Assembly (NCBI GenBank): GCA_041391485.1
Contig: JAWKNY010000016.1
Span: 14,949-78,948, forward strand
DNA length: 64,000 nt
Reading direction: 5' to 3'
Origin: JACKAF01 sp041391485
Lineage (GTDB): Bacteria > Bdellovibrionota > FAC87 > UBA2466 > JACKAF01
In this document: positions 7,889 to 15,869 of the stretch, one piece after another
Numbering within the stretch: the stretch's first letter is position 1
How the letters are laid out: every line of letters begins with the position of its first letter
Translations under genes and position numbers: made by a program
The notes under the pieces: generated by a model
The model's database searches: none
The model's input: the letters and a program-made list of their open reading frames with translations, nothing else
What the model was told of the DNA's origin: nothing

Positions 7889-8962
7889 GTGAGCTGGAAA
7901 GTCCACATTCCTAGACTTCGCACCGACGCGGCCAAGGCGCCCGAGGCTATTTTTCGTTCTGAACAGACAGCTATCCACAGCGGTCGATTGGGCGACATCA
8001 TCTACTCGTTGCCAACATGCCGCGCCTTGGGAATCAACCACCTCATTTTGAACGCGTACACCGACTGCGAAAACCCGCGGCGCACCCTCACGTACAAGGC
8101 CGCGCAGGAATTAATCCCCCTTTTGCTTCACCAGCCGTATCTCGCCAAGATCAGCCTTTCGGAGTGCGATCTCCCTTTGGACAGAGCGTGGGAGATCGAA
8201 GGGATTCACTACAATTTGGATCGGGCCCACTTGGTCGACAGGCGCTTTGTGGCGCCTGTTCTACAAAAACTACCCCGGCGTGTGCGCTGGTTCTCGGAGG
8301 AAAGCCCGGTACACCTCGCCCAGATCTACGCCGCTTCCCAAGGTTTGCACGTAAATCCGGAAGAAGCGTGGCTGGAAGCGCCTAAGAATGACTCAGTCAA
8401 AGATACGATTGTCGTTTCATTGACTCCCCGCTGGCGAAGCTACCCAAAAAACTATTGGGCGACTTTGCTCGCCGGGCTAGGCCCCGTGCTTTTTGTGGGC
8501 CACCCGCAGGAAGCCGAACTCGATTTACCCAATTCCCAATGGATGGAGACCAAGGATCACCTGGAGCTAGCTTCAATCATTGCGGGCGCGCGGCTCTTCC
8601 TGGGGACCGTTAGCTTTCCCTATGCGATCGCAGAAGCGCTGAAGGTACCGCGAGCCGTGGAACCGTGTTACCGACAGCTAGATGCTTTTCCCATCGGTAA
8701 AGGTGGGCACGTGCTTCCGGCCAATCCGATGCTCGCGCGACGGCTTGTTTCCAAACTCCTGCAGCTAAAATTTAATAGCAACTACTCGCTACAAACTCGG
8801 CGTTTCTACTATTCCGTCCCTTTGCAAGCGCGCACCCTTAGTTTCTGCGCCGGACTTTACTTCCCCCGCCTATTCCGGCTTTTCTGGGAGCGCGGCCAAA
8901 GCACGCTTACCGCGGTCTTCCGCCGCCTACGTAGACGCGGTGCATCTAGCCACGCCGTATAA
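7889..8962 (+). CDS. GT9-like glycosyltransferase (heptosyltransferase family)
   Basis: The product is about 357 residues from GTG 7889, just after the previous stop. The frame is open further upstream to 7820 but only through the preceding gene. The GT9 N-terminal motif SGRLGDIIYSLPTCRALG is clear. IVVSLTPRWRSYPKNYWATL and VLFVGHPQEAELDL resemble the second Rossmann domain, and LASIIAGARLFLGTVSFPYAIAEALKVPRAVE the donor-binding region. The C-terminal tail is basic and amphipathic, compatible with inner-membrane association. GT9 enzymes transfer ADP-heptose or related sugars to LPS core. This is the last gene of the glycan cassette. Confidence 0.75.
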   Translation: MSWKVHIPRLRTDAAKAPEAIFRSEQTAIHSGRLGDIIYSLPTCRALGINHLILNAYTDCENPRRTLTYKAAQELIPLLLHQPYLAKISLSECDLPLDRAWEIEGIHYNLDRAHLVDRRFVAPVLQKLPRRVRWFSEESPVHLAQIYAASQGLHVNPEEAWLEAPKNDSVKDTIVVSLTPRWRSYPKNYWATLLAGLGPVLFVGHPQEAELDLPNSQWMETKDHLELASIIAGARLFLGTVSFPYAIAEALKVPRAVEPCYRQLDAFPIGKGGHVLPANPMLARRLVSKLLQLKFNSNYSLQTRRFYYSVPLQARTLSFCAGLYFPRLFRLFWERGQSTLTAVFRRLRRRGASSHAV

Positions 8963-9071
8963 TAATTATTTGCAGACCCCCTATGCCTAATGTAATTCTT
9001 TCAGGGTAGGACTCGTCTAATGGGGAGACGAACCTGCAATTATTTGGGCTTACATAGGGTATTGGGGGGAT

Positions 9072-10040
9072 ATGTCAGTTTTGGGAGCGGGCCGTTCAGG
9101 CCCCAATTTGGTTGCTCACTTCGTCACGCAAGATCCCACAATGCTAAACCTTCTACAGATGGCGACCAAAATCGCCAGCTCGGAAGCGACCGTGCTCATT
9201 CAGGGAGAAAGCGGAACGGGCAAAGAAGTCGTCGCCAAGCATATCCACCGGCATTCCAAACGGCAGGGCCGCCCCATCCTCTCGATCAATTGCGGAGCCT
9301 TACAAGAAAATCTCCTGATGAGTGAACTCTTCGGCCACGAAAAGGGAGCCTTCACCGGAGCCATTGCCCAAAGATCGGACTCGTCGAGGCCGTCGACGGC
9401 GGTACCTTGTTTCTGGACGAAATCGGCGAGATGGGTTTGGAGGCGCAGGCGAAACTTCTGCGCTTCTTGCAAGAGGGAGAAGTCCACCGCTTGGGAGCGC
9501 GTGCGCCGATCAAGGTAAACGTGCGCGTTCTTTCTGCCACCAACAAAGACCTCGAATCGCAAGTGAAGGCTGGAAAGTTTCGCGAGGATCTTTATTACCG
9601 GATCAATACAATCAGTCTTCGCCTTTCCCCGCTTCGCAAACGTCCGGAAGATGTTCCCCTTCTCATTCAGTCTTTTTCTGGATGCCGAGGGCTCACCACT
9701 TCGGATCACGGCGGCGGCCATGGAAATACTCAAGCGTTACCGTTGGCCCGGCAACGTGCGAGAACTTCAAAACACCGTAGAACGCTTCAAGATTTTGGTG
9801 GATTCGGACAACATCACGGAAAACGACATCCCCTTCAACATCAAATCACCCGGCTTGGAAATGGATTACTTTTCGGGCGCGTCTACGTTTTTGTTAGAAA
9901 ATGTGGAACGCCGGCACATCCTAAGGGTCCTAGAACATTTTCGCGGCAACAAAACCAAAGCGGCGAACGCGATGGGTATCACGGTAAAAACCTTGTACAA
10001 CAAACTTGCCCGTTACCAAAAAGAAGTACCGGTTCATTAA
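9072..10040 (+). CDS. Sigma-54-dependent transcriptional activator without sensor domain, frameshifted twice
   Basis: The product begins almost directly with the AAA+ domain: Walker A GESGTGKE, the sigma-54 contact loop GAFTGA, Walker B GGTLFLDEIGEM, the R-finger region EDLYYRINTISLRL and WPGNVRELQN. It ends with a Fis-type HTH (NKTKAANAMGITVKTLYNKL). There is no receiver, GAF or PAS domain before it. Two breaks occur: at 9370-9372 (CAAAG should be CAAAAG) and at about 9670-9677 in a T run. Restored length is about 322 residues. It lies upstream of flagellin and may control motility genes, but no good -24/-12 site was found near fliC. The breaks could be errors or a recent pseudogene. Confidence 0.75.
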
Positions 10041-10043
10041 GCC

Positions 10044-10691
10044 CTAAGTCATTTGGTTGGCGAAGATGTACCACGTCAACCAATCCGCGATTTCTTTTTT
10101 TGTTTTCGCGCGTGCCATCTTGTTCCCGTTTGAAAACAGATAGGCAGGGTGACTCTTCTTGCTAATTTGCGAGAGGTAATTGAGACAGAGCACGTCTAGG
10201 CCTTTTTCTTCGAGCAGCTTAGCCCCCCACTCCGCTTTGTCTTCGTGCGGCTCCCACTCCAGTTTAAAACCAATGCGTTTGATTTTGGGAAAGCGGGCCG
10301 CGACTTCATCAATGATCTTGGCTGAGGGTTTCAGGCGAACCGTCCAGTCGCCCTTCGAGGTCACCTTCCCCTCCAAACGTTCGGCCGGAACAAAATCAAG
10401 AACCGCAGCAGAGAACACCGCGTAATCCGGTTTGAATTGGCGGCAAAGTTTGTATACCGCGGCGGCCATCTCTTCCGTGGTTTCGACCGGTGCGTAATGC
10501 GCGAGCTTTAGACGCTTAAAGTCGAAACAGTTCGGGCCGACGACAGCGGCCACGCGCGCTCGGTGCGCTCTTAGCCGGGTGCACAGGCGGAACGCCAACT
10601 CACCCGACGACACGTTGCTCAGAAATCTCACTCTGTCGAGGTAGGCACGCGTGGGGCCTCCCGTTATCAAGACTCGCGGAAGTTTACTCAT
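10044..10691 (-). CDS. Standalone CoaB-type phosphopantothenate-cysteine ligase domain protein
   Basis: The product has 215 residues. VLITGGPTRAYLDRVRFLSNVSSGELAFRL matches the nucleotide-binding start of the DFP C-terminal domain (CoaB), which ligates cysteine to 4'-phosphopantothenate in coenzyme A synthesis. AVFSAAVLDFVP with a following Lys (GKVTSKG) and LKPSAKIIDEV fit the CoaB active-site region. The CoaC (decarboxylase) half is absent, unlike the usual CoaBC fusion. Convergent with the sigma-54 activator, from which it is separated by three bases. Whether it is the main CoA enzyme or a paralogue cannot be told here. Confidence 0.75.
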   Translation of the reverse strand: MSKLPRVLITGGPTRAYLDRVRFLSNVSSGELAFRLCTRLRAHRARVAAVVGPNCFDFKRLKLAHYAPVETTEEMAAAVYKLCRQFKPDYAVFSAAVLDFVPAERLEGKVTSKGDWTVRLKPSAKIIDEVAARFPKIKRIGFKLEWEPHEDKAEWGAKLLEEKGLDVLCLNYLSQISKKSHPAYLFSNGNKMARAKTKKEIADWLTWYIFANQMT

Positions 10692-11012
10692 CGCGACAAA
10701 CTAGCTTGAACTTTGGAAACAAACAAGACCCGAGATTTGGCGGAATGGTAGGAAAGGAAGGGAGACCGGCTTTAAGCGCTGCAACAATTAGCAATACAAA
10801 ATAAAAGTTACCTAGAAAAGATGTCTTTCTAACACGATTTATCGCAGCGCAGAACCGTGTCTCCCCTGACCTCTTGCCGTAATTAAAAGTTACTATAAAT
10901 GTTAATCTTTTTGTTTGTCCAGTGATTGCTAGGACTCACAGCATCACAGATTTTGCACGCATCGCATTGAAAATATTTGTAAACCTCTCACTACTAGCAG
11001 TCGTATGGCCTA

Positions 11013-11039
11013 TTGAAAGTAAGGGAAGATTACTTTCAA
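11013..11039 (+). promoter_or_regulatory. Perfect 10-bp inverted repeat upstream of flagellin
   Basis: TTGAAAGTAA (11013-11022), 7-base loop, TTACTTTCAA (11030-11039). It is a perfect dyad about 90 bp before fliC and could be an operator or a leader hairpin. There is no T run, so a terminator is unlikely. Confidence 0.6.
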
Positions 11040-11060
11040 AAACTATTGCAGGGAATTGCA

Positions 11061-11084
11061 ACTGAGCTTGAGAACAAGTTCAGT
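11061..11084 (+). promoter_or_regulatory. Flagellin leader hairpin with AGAA tetraloop
   Basis: ACTGAGCTTG (11061-11070), loop AGAA, CAAGTTCAGT (11075-11084). As RNA it forms a continuous 10-bp stem with a single G-U pair, 41 bases before the fliC start. It is a probable mRNA-stabilising or regulatory 5' UTR element. Confidence 0.6.
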
Positions 11085-11125
11085 CTCACAAGGATGGAGG
11101 TGTAAACGCTACTTGGAGGCTGTTC

Positions 11126-11965
11126 ATGGCTCTCACTCTACGTACGAATATTCCTGCGCTCAACGCACAGTTCAACCTCAATCGTGCCGATCGCTCTCTT
11201 CGTGGTACTTACGAAAGAATTTCGAGTGGTAAACGGATCAACCGTGCCGCAGATGATGCCGCCGGGTTGGCCATTTCAGACCAACTTCGCGCTGACATCC
11301 GATCTCTCGTGCAAGGCGTGCGCAACGCAGAAGACGGTTTGTCTCTCGTTCAAGTTTATGAAGGTGGTACTCACGAAATCTCCGACATGCTCATTCGTCT
11401 CCGCGAGCTGGCGATGCAAGCCGCTACCGATACAGTGAGTGATCGCGAACGATCTCTTATCATGCACGAAGTAGAAGAGATTAAGCGCGAAGTCGATCGC
11501 ATCGCTTACAGCACCAAATTTATCGGCCAGGATCCTCTCCTTGCCGGAGAACAACTCGATCTTCAATTTCAAGTTGGCAAAGACAACGATGAAAACACCG
11601 ATCGCATTCTCTTCGATCCAGGTAACTTAGATCTCACCGCTTCTGGTTTGGCGGTAGACGGTTTGGATTTCAGTGAACGTGACGGCGCCCGCGACTCGCT
11701 CGAAGTCATCGACGAAGCCATCTTTGAAATCAACTCCGTCCGCGCTCGCGTCGGTTCGTCGCAGTCACGCTTAGAAACAACCATCAACTCTGGAAACATT
11801 CAGATCGAAAACCTGTCAGCTGCACAGTCACGCATCTTAGACGCTGACATGGCCGCAGAGTCGACCGATCTCATGCAGAGGGAAATGCTCCGCCAGGCGG
11901 GAACGATGGTGCTGTCCGCAGCGAACCAATCGCCCTCTACGGTGCTCAAGCTCTTGAACGGTTAA
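11126..11965 (+). CDS. fliC: Flagellin
   Basis: The 279-residue structural subunit of the flagellar filament is exported by the flagellar type III system. The conserved N-terminal coil is clear (LRTNIPALNAQFNLNRAD, RISSGKRINRAADDAAGLAI). So is the C-terminal coil (GSSQSRLETTINSGNIQIENLSAA, RILDADMAAESTDL, SPSTVLKLL). The central variable D2/D3 region is almost absent, giving a short flagellin like those of Bdellovibrio and other sheathed-flagellum bacteria. It is preceded by a long leader with two hairpins and a strong SD. It appears monocistronic or coupled loosely to the next gene 40 bp on. Confidence 0.97.
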   Translation: MALTLRTNIPALNAQFNLNRADRSLRGTYERISSGKRINRAADDAAGLAISDQLRADIRSLVQGVRNAEDGLSLVQVYEGGTHEISDMLIRLRELAMQAATDTVSDRERSLIMHEVEEIKREVDRIAYSTKFIGQDPLLAGEQLDLQFQVGKDNDENTDRILFDPGNLDLTASGLAVDGLDFSERDGARDSLEVIDEAIFEINSVRARVGSSQSRLETTINSGNIQIENLSAAQSRILDADMAAESTDLMQREMLRQAGTMVLSAANQSPSTVLKLLNG

Positions 11966-12005
11966 TCCGCTCTTGCCTTTAGCCTGTAAAAACCGCATAT
12001 AAGCT

Positions 12006-12644
12006 TTGATGGACGCTCTCTTAAGGGAATACATTCAAAGCCGCTTATCGGCCCAGCCCGTACGGTTAGAGTGGCTGGAGACAAAACAAGCAGAAGCCGA
12101 CAACGAGTTTCCGGTGAATTTCGCTGGAAAGCCCCTAGCTGCCATTCGGTGCTCAGAACGCTTGGACGAGAACCATCGAACGGCGGTAGAAGCACTCGCC
12201 GCACAACTTGCGGTTCTCTCCGTGTCCCGGTCCCCTTCGGCGGCGATTCAGCTTGATAAGGTCATCGCCACCTTGCACGAGCAGAACACTCACTTCGATT
12301 GGACCGGCATTTACGTACTCAAAGGCGAGGCCCTCCACTTGGCTGCCTTTCGCGGAAGCCCTTCTCCCCACGCAATCATCCCTTCGGCGAACGGTATCTG
12401 CGGCGCCGCGGTTCAGGAAAACCAAACGTTGAATATTCCAGATGTCGCAGCCGATCCGCGCTACCTCTCTTGTGACTTTAGAACGCGCTCGGAAATCGTA
12501 GTCCCCATTAGGGACGCCTCTGGGAAGGCCATAGGCGAAATCGACATCGACTCTCACCTTCCCGCTGCGTTTAGGGAGCAGGATGCCAGACGGCTAGAAG
12601 AACTGGCTTTAGAGCTTGCCCCGGTAGTGGTAGACTTAATCTAA
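12006..12644 (+). CDS. GAF-domain protein, free methionine-(R)-sulfoxide reductase-like
   Basis: The product has 212 residues. After an N-terminal extension of about 75 residues comes a GAF domain very like fRMsr (MsrC/YebR): HFDWTGIYVL, ANGICGAAVQENQTLNIPDV, YLSCDFRTRSEIVVPI and IGEIDIDSHLPAAF. Two of the three redox cysteines of E. coli fRMsr are present (Cys131 in GICG, Cys155 in LSCD). The first (before GxG) is replaced. The family reduces free Met-R-sulfoxide with thioredoxin. The N-terminal extension is not part of the usual 150-180-residue enzyme. The gene lies between fliC and a CheD-like gene, so an alternative signalling role is possible. Confidence 0.75.
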   Translation: MMDALLREYIQSRLSAQPVRLEWLETKQAEADNEFPVNFAGKPLAAIRCSERLDENHRTAVEALAAQLAVLSVSRSPSAAIQLDKVIATLHEQNTHFDWTGIYVLKGEALHLAAFRGSPSPHAIIPSANGICGAAVQENQTLNIPDVAADPRYLSCDFRTRSEIVVPIRDASGKAIGEIDIDSHLPAAFREQDARRLEELALELAPVVVDLI

Positions 12645-12657
12645 CCCTAAAAATCCT

Positions 12658-13098
12658 ATGGAAAATTTGATTAAACTTCGCGACCCTGGGGCGTATTTCT
12701 TCAAAAAGCCTTCGAAAATCGCCATTCGGCTCAACCGTAACGCTTTGATTGTGTTCCATCACCCCACCCTTGAGGGGTGTGGAATGGTCCTGCACGAGGC
12801 CTCGCACACGACACGGGAGCTGGTGGAAAAGTTGGACACCTTACTCGCAAAAACAAAGAGCCACTTGAACGGCAAACAAACTAGTTTTGAAGCGAAGATT
12901 TTTGGGTTGAGCTATTACCAGGAAATTCTCGTCGTCACCATTTACCAGTGGATGAAGAAGAACAAGATCGAGATCAGCGCCCAAGACATCGGACGCAATG
13001 TCCGAAGAAATGTTGTCATCGATTGCTCCACTGGAAATGTCGGTGTCCGCTACGCTGAGAACTACTCGGCCGAAGAAAGCGCTACCGCAAGCGCCTAA
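12658..13098 (+). CDS. Divergent CheD-like protein lacking the catalytic cysteine
   Basis: The product has 146 residues. The end, DIGRNVRRNVVIDCSTGNVGVRYAEN, matches the CheD pattern IGxxN...D.GG..GR.v...tG.V. ALIVFHHPTLEGCGMVLHEAS aligns with the CheD strand-turn that carries the catalytic His (here His46). CheD normally has GSC at the start of this strand; here the position reads LNRN (Asn28), so the deamidase nucleophile appears missing. CheD deamidates chemoreceptor glutamines and binds CheC. A non-catalytic binding role is inferred. The context (just after flagellin and a GAF protein) supports a chemotaxis/motility link. Remote similarity only; confirmation would need a profile search. 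Confidence 0.5.
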   Translation: MENLIKLRDPGAYFFKKPSKIAIRLNRNALIVFHHPTLEGCGMVLHEASHTTRELVEKLDTLLAKTKSHLNGKQTSFEAKIFGLSYYQEILVVTIYQWMKKNKIEISAQDIGRNVRRNVVIDCSTGNVGVRYAENYSAEESATASA

Positions 13099-14189
13099 AA
13101 ACTACCGGCGGTAACACCCGGCGGGTAAAGCAACTTCACACTCGCCTTCAGTTTCTTCTTGTTGCGAATGAAATAGACCACAATGGTTTCGCCTGCCTTT
13201 TTGTCGAGTACATAGTCTCGAATGTCCGCCAGCGTCTGCACCTTGTGGTTGTCGATTTGGTAGATCAGGTCCCCGCCTACCGGAATCACCCGCATGCCCC
13301 ATATAAACTCCCGGGTCGCCGGTTGTATGTCCGCTCCGGCGGCGGGACTCCCTCTGTAAACCTCGGTGACCATCACGCCGTGGCGGCTGGGAATTTGAAA
13401 GTTGTTCAGCAAAGCCGCGGAAAAACCGACGCCCTCCACTCCGAACCACGGGCGAAGCACCTGACCGAACTGCATGAGTTGGTGGACGATCTTCTTGGCC
13501 GTGTCTCCGGAGATGGCAAACCCTACCCCCACACTCCCCCCGCTGGTGGAGAAGATCTGGGAATTGATGCCGATGATTTCACCGCCGCTATTCAACAAGG
13601 GGCCGCCCGAGTTGCCGGGATTGATGGCCGCGTCGGTTTGGATGACGTTCTTAATGGTGCGCCCGGTCTGCGCCTTGATCTCACGTTCTAGCGAGCTCAC
13701 AATACCGACGCTTAAAGATCCGCCCAATCCGAACGGGTTTCCGATGGCGAGTACCTTTTGGCCGACCTGCAGCGGTCCCCCGGCAAAGTCCAAAGCTTTG
13801 AACTTTTTGCCTTTCGCTTCAATCTTGATCACGGCGAGATCGGTATCCGGGTCCCGGCCGACGACTTTGGCGGGGTATTCCGACTTGTCGTGCAGCACCA
13901 CCGCAATCTTCTGCGCCTGCCCCAAGACGTGATCGTTGGTGGCGACAAAACCGTCCTCGCTGATCACCACACCAGAGCCCACTCCTCGCTCCGGGTACAC
14001 TTGGAAAAAGAAATCCTGCTTCAGGGTCACGGTCGTAATATTGACGACGGCGGGGTTGCAGTTCTTGTAGACATTGACGTTATTCTGCTCGTCAGGTTGC
14101 AGGCCTCCCCACGCTGGCGCGGCCACTAACGATAAAAAAAGGAGAAGCGCTCTAAATCGCTTCGATTTTTGCGGCAAGGATGAAGTCAT
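13095..14189 (-). CDS. HtrA/DegP-type periplasmic serine protease
   Basis: The product is about 364 residues. A signal peptide (KRFRALLLFLSLVAAPAWG) precedes an S1C chymotrypsin-like domain with His in ATNDHVLG, Asp in DPDTDLAVIKI and Ser in INPGNSGGPLLN. A single C-terminal PDZ domain follows (MVTEVYRGSPAAGADIQPA, IYQIDNHKVQTLADIRDYV). HtrA proteases degrade misfolded envelope proteins. One PDZ rather than two makes it DegS-like in architecture, but without a retained membrane anchor being certain. ATG 14189 overlaps the end of phhB by 38 bases; an alternative ATG at 14213 adds eight residues. The 3' end overlaps the convergent CheD-like gene by four bases. Confidence 0.9.
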   Translation of the reverse strand: MTSSLPQKSKRFRALLLFLSLVAAPAWGGLQPDEQNNVNVYKNCNPAVVNITTVTLKQDFFFQVYPERGVGSGVVISEDGFVATNDHVLGQAQKIAVVLHDKSEYPAKVVGRDPDTDLAVIKIEAKGKKFKALDFAGGPLQVGQKVLAIGNPFGLGGSLSVGIVSSLEREIKAQTGRTIKNVIQTDAAINPGNSGGPLLNSGGEIIGINSQIFSTSGGSVGVGFAISGDTAKKIVHQLMQFGQVLRPWFGVEGVGFSAALLNNFQIPSRHGVMVTEVYRGSPAAGADIQPATREFIWGMRVIPVGGDLIYQIDNHKVQTLADIRDYVLDKKAGETIVVYFIRNKKKLKASVKLLYPPGVTAGSF

Positions 14190-14478
14190 TTTCAGAAAGC
14201 CCACCAATGGCATGGGTCCAGAGTGTAACGGTGACTTGGTTGTAATGGATGCTGATATCGGGGTGGTGGCCTTCGGCTTCCGCGATGTCCGCCATTTGGT
14301 TTACAAAGCGCATCGCCTCCACGAAGTTCTTGAACTTGAAGCCCTTCTCGATTTTTTTCTCGCGCAGCTCCCAACCCGGAACTTTTTCAAGCCACTCGCG
14401 AGCTTTTTCGGCGGAAAAGGCCTCTACGCCGCCCTCGCAAGGCACGCATTTTTGTTTGACCAAGTCGCAACTAGACAT
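14152..14478 (-). CDS. phhB: Pterin-4a-carbinolamine dehydratase (PCD/DCoH)
   Basis: The 108-residue enzyme dehydrates 4a-hydroxytetrahydrobiopterin, regenerating the cofactor of phenylalanine hydroxylase. The active-site signature EGHHPDISIHYNQVTVTLW and the following THAIGGLSENDFILAAKI are textbook PCD, with the catalytic His pair and Asp intact. The N-terminus has extra cysteines (SSCDLVKQKCVPCEGG), common in bacterial members. It is the first gene of a two-gene unit with the HtrA-like protease, whose start it overlaps. Its likely partner, phhA, is 14 kb away (28627-30375). Confidence 0.95.
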   Translation of the reverse strand: MSSCDLVKQKCVPCEGGVEAFSAEKAREWLEKVPGWELREKKIEKGFKFKNFVEAMRFVNQMADIAEAEGHHPDISIHYNQVTVTLWTHAIGGLSENDFILAAKIEAI

Positions 14479-14643
14479 TTTGAACCTCTTTTAGGCCCCC
14501 GAGACTAACCCAGAAGGGGGCCCCTGAAAATAGCCAATCATTCTGTCGGTTTTAGGCCGCTAAAGTCCCCTCGTTGCATTGACACCGGAGGGACCACGGC
14601 CTAATCTGTGCCCGGCTTTTTCTAAGATCTGCGAGGGCGAGGC

Positions 14644-15861
14644 ATGGACGCGAAAAAAATTTCTTACAACAGCGCCGGAAAAATGGAAGTTCCGGATCAC
14701 CCCATCATTCCTTTTATCGAAGGGGACGGCATCGGCCCGGACATTTGGGCCGCGTCGCAACGAGTTTTTGATGCGGCCGTAGAGAAACTCTACGGCGGAA
14801 AGCGCAAAATCGAGTGGCTGGAAGTGTTGGCCGGGGAAAAGGCCAAGAACGAGACCGGTGACTGGCTCCCGGAAGCCACCGTAGAGACGATCAAGGAACA
14901 CCACGTGGCCATCAAAGGCCCACTTACCACCCCGGTGGGCGGCGGCTTTCGCTCACTAAACGTCACGCTGCGCAAGGTCCTAGACCTCTATTCCTGCGTA
15001 CGCCCCGTGCGGTACTTCGACGGAGTGCCCAGCCCCATGAAGGCCCCGGAAAAGGTCAACATGGTCGTTTTCCGCGAAAATACTGAGGACGTATACGCCG
15101 GTTGGGAGTGGAAAAGCGGTTCCGACGAGGCCCACCGCGTCATCAGCTTCCTGAATAACGAGATGAAGTGCCGTATTTTGGATAGCTCGGGTATTGGTAT
15201 TAAGCCGATTAGCCCCCAGAACACGCAGCGACTCGTCCGCATGGCGATCCAGTACGCCATCAAGCACAAGTTGCCGTCCGTGACCTTGGTACACAAGGGC
15301 AACATCATGAAATTTACGGAAGGGGCCTTCAAGGACTGGGGCTACGCTTTGGCAAAGGAAGAGTTTGCCGAACAGACCATCAGCGAAGAAGAACTTTGGG
15401 AAAAGCACGATGGCAAGGTTCCGAACGGGAAGATTGTCATTAAAGATCGCATCGCAGATGCCATGTTCCAGCAGGCGCTCCTCCGCCCCGCGGAGTATTC
15501 CGTCTTGGCCGTTCCGAATTTGAACGGCGACTACCTCAGTGATGCGCTCATCGCTCAGGTCGGCGGCCTTGGCATCGGTCCTGGTGCAAACATCGGCGAT
15601 CGCCACGCCGTTTTTGAGGCCACTCACGGCACCGCGCCCAAGTACGCCGGGCTCGACAAAGTGAACCCGGGCTCTGTCATTTTAAGTGGCGTGTTGATGC
15701 TCGAGCATCTGGGCTGGCAAGAGGCAGCCGATGCCATCATCAAAGCGCTTCAGGCGGCCATTTCCCAAAAGACAGTCACCTACGATTTTGCTCGTCAAAT
15801 GGAAGGGGCACGCGAAGTGAAGTGTTCCGAGTTCGGGGATTGCATCATTAAGAATTTGTAA
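14644..15861 (+). CDS. icd: Isocitrate dehydrogenase (NADP+)
   Basis: The 405-residue TCA-cycle enzyme oxidises isocitrate to 2-oxoglutarate. IPFIEGDGIGPDIW opens the decarboxylating dehydrogenase fold. The substrate loop GGGFRSLNVTLRKVLDLYSCVRP contains the Ser that is the AceK phosphorylation site in E. coli. FRENTEDVYAGWEW, HKGNIMKFTEGAF and FEATHGTAPKYAGLDKVNPG are typical of the E. coli-type homodimer. First gene of the icd-mdh-sucC-sucD-ndk operon; a GAGGGCGAGG stretch just before the ATG serves as SD. Confidence 0.97.
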   Translation: MDAKKISYNSAGKMEVPDHPIIPFIEGDGIGPDIWAASQRVFDAAVEKLYGGKRKIEWLEVLAGEKAKNETGDWLPEATVETIKEHHVAIKGPLTTPVGGGFRSLNVTLRKVLDLYSCVRPVRYFDGVPSPMKAPEKVNMVVFRENTEDVYAGWEWKSGSDEAHRVISFLNNEMKCRILDSSGIGIKPISPQNTQRLVRMAIQYAIKHKLPSVTLVHKGNIMKFTEGAFKDWGYALAKEEFAEQTISEEELWEKHDGKVPNGKIVIKDRIADAMFQQALLRPAEYSVLAVPNLNGDYLSDALIAQVGGLGIGPGANIGDRHAVFEATHGTAPKYAGLDKVNPGSVILSGVLMLEHLGWQEAADAIIKALQAAISQKTVTYDFARQMEGAREVKCSEFGDCIIKNL

Positions 15862-15869
15862 GGAGCCTT

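Larger units (their letters stand above)
10692..11125 (+). promoter_or_regulatory. Long flagellin upstream region
   Basis: 434 bp without a gene between divergent coaB-like and fliC. It is AT-rich in the middle and carries a direct repeat TAAAAGTTAC (10802-10811 and 10884-10893) plus two strong inverted repeats next to fliC, listed separately. No convincing FliA or sigma-54 consensus was found. A good ribosome binding site (TTGGAGG, 11114-11120) precedes the ATG. Confidence 0.5.
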
